The notes below the pieces were generated by a model. It saw only the letters and a program-made list of their open reading frames with translations. It did no database searches and was not told the DNA's origin. The position numbers and the translations under genes were made by a program. Of a DNA stretch of 64,000 nt, positions 59,651 to 64,000 are shown piece after piece (the stretch's first letter is position 1; each line of letters begins with the position of its first letter). Source of the DNA: Macrotrachela quadricornifera (Eukaryota > Rotifera > Eurotatoria > Philodinida > Philodinidae); assembly GCA_022393335.1 (NCBI GenBank), contig JAJEKB010020677.1:915790-979789 (forward strand), in the 5' to 3' direction.

Positions 59651-59878
59651 GATTTACTATTTGATAATCTTGGTAGTTATCACGGAATGGAGTCACTTAT
59701 AAGACAGTGGAAAAAAAGATTCTGTAGATACAAATGTTGGCGTGTTCTTTAGTGTTCCCTAGACTGAAAAGATAGGGTCTAGAAAACAAAATTCACCTGT
59801 GTCTATCTGTCTGTCTGTTCGTCTGTCGGTAACGCGGTCAGAATGACCATGAAGATATGGTACAAATGACCATTCGAA
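59651..59878. other. Short spacer with CTGT microsatellite-like tract
   Basis: Contains CTATCTGTCTGTCTGTTCGT at about 59,804-59,823, resembling phrases near 62,550 and 63,100. It is probably a piece of an old repeat family. Confidence 0.35.
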
Positions 59879-61815
59879 GCTATAGTTCGAATATAGTTCA
59901 AATAAATATAGAGAAGACTATTATAATCATCTGATCACTATGATTTAAATTAATCGATCATTATTGATTAAAAATGATGATCATTGTTTAATTATTTATT
60001 TTAATTTGATTGTTGTTCAACGTTGCATCACCAATTAGGTGCTTTATCAATAAATTAGAATTTTATAAGTAAATATGAACATAAAATTATAATAAATAAA
60101 AATCATATTCTTTGAATAATGTGATCAAATTTTTTCCGAATAGAAACGGCGCTTAAATAATATAATTATCAAAATTCGCTTTGTTGTTTACAATATCATT
60201 GTAGTTCGCGATAAAATATAAAAATGTTATAAATAGAAGAATAACAGCCAAACGGTTATATACATAACAGTTCGAGGGCTGGACGACATCCCCAAAAGTC
60301 GTGAAATTGTTCCATTTTTAGCAGAAATGCTTTACCCCGACAAAGTCAAGAAGAAATGCTTCATTAAAACAATTGCAGAAATTATTGGTATTGTCTTTCA
60401 CCCAAACGAGAATTTCAAGCAGAATCCCATACTGGCTAGGAGCAGTCATAAAATTTCTAGTAGAACTCGAACATCCATATCTGTCTTGACAAGCAGAAAT
60501 CCAAAAGACATAGTGAGATATTCATCATTTTACTTTTTCACACTAAGAGGGCTTTCAAGCAGAGATGAATTTTTATCAGCAGAAACGAAAACAATTTCAG
60601 TAGAAATGGAAGAACCATTTCTCCTCTCACAAGCAGAAGTGCAAAAGACATAGTGAGATATTCATCATTTTACTTTTTCATCCTAGGGGAAGTCTGTAGT
60701 AGAAATCGATTTTTATTAGCAGAAAGGAAAACAATTTCAGTGGAAATGGAAGAACCATTTCTCCCCTCACAAGCAGAAGTCCAAAAGACATAGTGAGATA
60801 TTCATCATTTTACTTTTTCACACTAAGGGAGCTTTCAAGCAGAAATGAATTTTTAACAGCAGAAACGAAAACAATTCTAGGAGAAATATAACAAGCATTT
60901 CTTCTCTGATAAGTAGAAGTGCAAATGACATAGTTTCCTATTGAACCATTTCATCTTAAAAAGAAGAATTTTTGTCCTGCAATTTCAGTACAAGACCAAT
61001 ATCAAATCATAAATTTTATATATGTATATTTTTCTGTTTTTATTCTTCGGTTTTCTGATTGAAGTATTTCGTCTTAAGAGAAAAACCATTTCACCCTGAA
61101 AAAAAACCATTTCACCGTGAAAAAAAAAACCATTTCTCCTTGAATTTCAGTATATGTATAGTGTGAAATGATAGAATATATGTGTATTTTCCTATTTCCG
61201 TTCTTTGGTTTTCTGATTGAACCGTTTCGCCTTAAAAGAAAAACCATTTCTCTTGAAATTTCAGTATATCTGCAATTTTAAGTAATATGTTATATATATA
61301 TTTTTTTCTGTTCTTCTGTTTTCCTTTAATGTGTCCACATATTTATATATTTTCCATTTCTACTGTATCTATACAATTTTATGAGGGTGAACCATTTGTG
61401 CTGAAAATGGAACAATTTCTCGATTCATTGGTCCAAGTGTCCACTATTGAGCAGTTCATGACACCGGATGTAAAGGGTTTTCGTATTTGAGTAGTATTTT
61501 TCTCACGATTGGGCATCGATGTTGGTACGCATGCAAAAACTGCTTATAGAGAAACAATTTAAACGTAAACAAAGAGTCATATGAAATTATTTAAAAGATA
61601 TGATTTCTGTTTATCATAATTTTATATCCAACCTCACTTGTAAAATTCTAATTAATTGACAAAGCACCTAGTTTTTGATACAATATTGAATAATAAGTTG
61701 GTCAAAATGAATAATTAAATAATAATCATCATTTTTAACCAGTACTAGTGGACTAATTTAAATCATAATAGCGTGGTGATCTTTATGATCTTCTCCACAA
61801 CTGTTGCAACTATAG
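59879..61815. mobile_element. 1.9 kb element with ~250 bp terminal inverted repeats and internal tandem repeats
   Basis: The left terminal region (about 59,879-60,170) and right terminal region (about 61,560-61,815) are inverted copies. Shared blocks include CTATGATTTAAATTA, AAAAATGATGATCATTGTTT, TAGGTGCTTTATCAATAAAT and TTAGAATTTTA. The interior holds three to four copies of a 140 bp tandem repeat (AAAAGACATAGTGAGATATT at 60,503, 60,643 and 60,783) and, further on, ~115 bp repeats rich in AAACCATTTC. No transposase frame is recognised; ORFs at 60,327-60,653 and 61,287-61,490 lie inside the repeats. The superfamily is unknown. Confidence 0.75.
60465..60930 (+). repeat. 140 bp tandem repeat, about 3.3 copies
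   Basis: Successive copies start 140 bp apart and share the phrases ACAAGCAGAAGT, AAGACATAGTGAGATATTCA, TTTACTTTTTCA and GAAATGGAAGAACCATTTCT. The last contains a short palindrome (GAAATGG..CCATTTC). The third-to-fourth boundary is degenerate near 60,910. Confidence 0.8.
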
Positions 61816-63404
61816 TTACCAGATTAACACTATAATTAAGTTATTATGTCACACGCAACCACACATATTGAATTTCCGTTCACATCTATGAGCAATTATA
61901 TAGACGTTCCTATTGTGTCAGTCTGGGGCCAAGTGAATCGACAGTCGATGAGCGTTACTTGTTGTTTAATGCAATATATTAAGCAATTTAAAATTGAAAT
62001 ATAAAGCACAACCATTGTAATTTCTTACTTTTTGTGATCTAATACAACCGGCACATATTTTAATGAAACAAATCCTATCAAAAATTTATTACTATGACAT
62101 TGGTTGATGTATGATCGAATAGCATAGAAAATAGAACCTTCTTTTCTCTGCTAAAGTAAATAGTAAGAACTTTTCTTAAAGCTTACTATATAGCTAAACT
62201 GACACCGTAATTCGAACTTTTGATATACTCTAGATATTTTCTGCAATAAGTAATAAGTAACTCGAAAATACGAAAAAAAAAAATCATTTTTGACTTCGTT
62301 TCACTTTCTAAGAACAAGCAAGTCTATTTCGCACAAATCTATTTTGCACCGCGCATGAAAAAGCTGGAATAACTACATAATGTTGGAAGCCTCCAAAAAC
62401 TCAATACAAAGTTCTAATCATATTTTTATATACAAGACTACAGAAAAGTGAAAAAAAAATCCAGTGTTACACGTAGAACTATATCTCATTCCATTGTTAC
62501 ACATTTATAAGTTCCCTATCTATTTATATAAAGAAGAATGTCGGTGTGTCTGTCTGTTCCTTCTGCATTCGGTCCCTGTACCAGCTAGCGTCACCAAACT
62601 TTCCATGATGCATCCCCAGACCTGAAGGAAGGTCATTGTGGGGTCACCCACTGAGTGTATGATGTAGATGTGTGGGTGAGGGTGAAGTCTCACCCTCAGA
62701 TAGTAGTGTTTTAGCTAACACTACGAAACTTTCCGCGGTGCGTTGGTGAGTCCAGCGGTAGCTTCATAGAGTGCTGTTACCATTAATAGGAGTAGGATGC
62801 GGATGTTTGAATGAAATTTCACCCAAGTCATATGGCAATGAAATGTGTATGGATTTTTCAGAAAATTAGCGAATTTGTTATGATTCTAAGATTAATCATG
62901 TCGTATAGATGGTTCTTTTGTTTGAATGTGAAAATCGAAGGTTTTTGATCGGTTATAAGAGAAAAAAATGTACACAAGTGTTTCCTTGATTCACAACTAT
63001 GATGTATCCATTCGTTTTCTATGGCTCCCAAAAACAACGTATTTGTTGTTTTTCTTGACTCATAACGATGACGTATCTATATATTTAAAAAAAGAACGTT
63101 TGTCTGTCGCTATGCATTCAGTCCGTGTGATAGCTAGTATCACAAAAGTTTCCACACTAGTTCGTTAGCTTCTGTAGAAAGTCAACTTGAGGTTGCAATC
63201 ACCAAACGGGATGCGTGGAAGGAGCTGGGTGGAATTTCATAGCGATCAATACAGATCGAGATTCTGGTGAATCTGTTCGCTTTGTATTTGGTCATCGTAA
63301 GAGACTGATTTTATTCACTCGCTAAGCAAATGACGCAGTTCAATGGAATTTTGAGAGTGATCGTGTTCAAAGTGGATGCGAGTGAGGATGTCAGCTTGAG
63401 CCCA
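61816..63404. other. Region with related degenerate repeat copies, no gene
   Basis: Two passages are related: 62,545-62,640 (GTCTGTCTGTTCCTTCTGCATTCGGTCC, then CCAGCTAGCGTCACCAAACT) and 63,100-63,160 (GTCTGTCGCTATGCATTCAGTCC, then ATAGCTAGTATCACAAAAGT). They look like two copies of an old repeat family. No coding sequence is supported. Confidence 0.4.
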
Positions 63405-63710
63405 ATGAGAAGAGTCCCACTAAAGCTGCCTGGTGCACAGCGAAAAAAGCTCTGGGAACGATACCCCACGCGCGGCGGAAAAAGCTCTGTAGCAGAGGTT
63501 CCAGATACGGTGAAAAAAGTCCTATGAAAGAGGTATCACACACGACAAGAAGAGCCCTATGGAGAATACCAAACGCATAGCAGGAGCAATCTTGTTAAAG
63601 ATGCCTGACGCATACCGGTAAAAGTCCTATTCTAGACGTTTCAGGCGTGACGGAAAAATCTCTGTTGCAGCTGGCTCAGCCACAGTGGGGAACAGTCCTG
63701 TAAAAGACGG
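63405..63710 (+). repeat. ~35 bp minisatellite, about nine degenerate units
   Basis: Units follow the pattern GGnAAAAGTCCTnTnnnAGA, then a GTTCCAGACnCA-like half. Examples start at GAAAAAAGCTCTGGGAACG, GAAAAAGCTCTGTAGCAGAGG, GAAAAAAGTCCTATGAAAGAG and GTAAAAGTCCTATTCTAGACG. Unit divergence is high. A single similar unit fragment (GCAGAGGTTCCAGACG) lies at 25,673 in the kelch-gene intron. Confidence 0.7.
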
Positions 63711-64000
63711 GTTATGTACTGAAAGATGCAAAACTTTAATCATATTCTCTTTTTATTGGATACCTCCTCTAGTTATATATAAATATCTCGTTTAACACTC
63801 AGCTAACATATTCTTATCTATACGGCAACCATTAATACTGTACAAACCTTTAATTTTCAAGTCTTTACCATACGCCACGCACAATCATTAGTTTCAAACA
63901 CTGTAATGTCGCACTTCTTTCTCCTATCATCGATGAGTTCGAAATAAACTGATTTATAAGTTAATATAAATAAATCGATTCATTTACATCATGCTTTTTT
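63711..64000. other. Right edge, no feature seen
   Basis: AT-rich sequence with no recognised gene or repeat. Confidence 0.4.

Noticed and set aside
60327..60653. 108-codon ORF as a transposase
   Set aside because: It lies across the 140 bp tandem repeats and shows no catalytic motif.
1..64000. tRNA or rRNA genes and telomeric repeats
   Set aside because: Scanning by eye found no convincing B-box with a foldable cloverleaf, no rRNA core sequence and no telomere-like tandem hexamer/octamer. A covariance-model scan would be decisive for tRNAs.

Overview
The window looks like nuclear DNA from a bdelloid rotifer. No marker gene settles this. The indications are AT-rich DNA, many intronless genes with a few 53-88 bp GT-AG introns, a membrane-anchored kelch protein with HTASVL-NGKVLVTGG repeats, an R-S-ExE mono-ADP-ribosyltransferase, several genes whose best-known relatives are fungal or bacterial, and dense, mostly decayed DNA transposons. 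No rRNA, tRNA, CRISPR array or retroelement reverse transcriptase was recognised.

Layout. 0-1.3 kb: the tip of a CAGTG-rich hAT-like repeat, a partial minus-strand exon and a Cys-rich terminal exon. 3.1-3.7 kb: a near-perfect fold-back element with 279 bp arms. 4.4-6.1 kb: a sigma-class glutathione S-transferase gene and a truncated pseudogene copy. 9.4-10.3 kb: a histamine N-methyltransferase-like gene. 11.9-14.3 kb: tandem duplicates of a four-TM protein, each with one short intron at the same codon. 15.3-19.7 kb: an S9 serine peptidase and a PhoD-like phosphatase, both on the minus strand. 22.3 kb: a DUF4326 protein. 23.9-27.0 kb: a two-exon type II membrane kelch protein. 30.8-32.6 kb: two head-to-head copies of an EF-hand gene in a palindrome whose coding arms appear identical. 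35.7-36.5 kb: an RTA1-like seven-TM protein.

The right half is mainly mobile and repetitive. It holds a TTAA-flanked piggyBac MITE (39.8 kb), a second TTAA-flanked element with a decayed piggyBac transposase C-terminus (41.9-42.6 kb), a fold-back element (42.8 kb) and a three-level nest at 44.9-48.8 kb: a Mutator-like element containing a hAT element with an 8 bp target duplication, which contains another CAGTG-ended element. The ADP-ribosyltransferase gene follows (49.8-51.2 kb). Next is a roughly 33-unit array of a 93 bp (31-codon) repeat (52.8-55.9 kb), then elements with inverted repeats at 56.9, 58.7 and 59.9-61.8 kb, and a 35 bp minisatellite at 63.4 kb.

The genes do not form an operon or one obvious pathway. 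Several encode stress, detoxification or extracellular functions (GST, methyltransferase, secreted peptidase, phosphatase, RTA1-like protein). This fits a bdelloid accessory region rich in candidate horizontally acquired genes, but the donor assignments are inference and need phylogenies.
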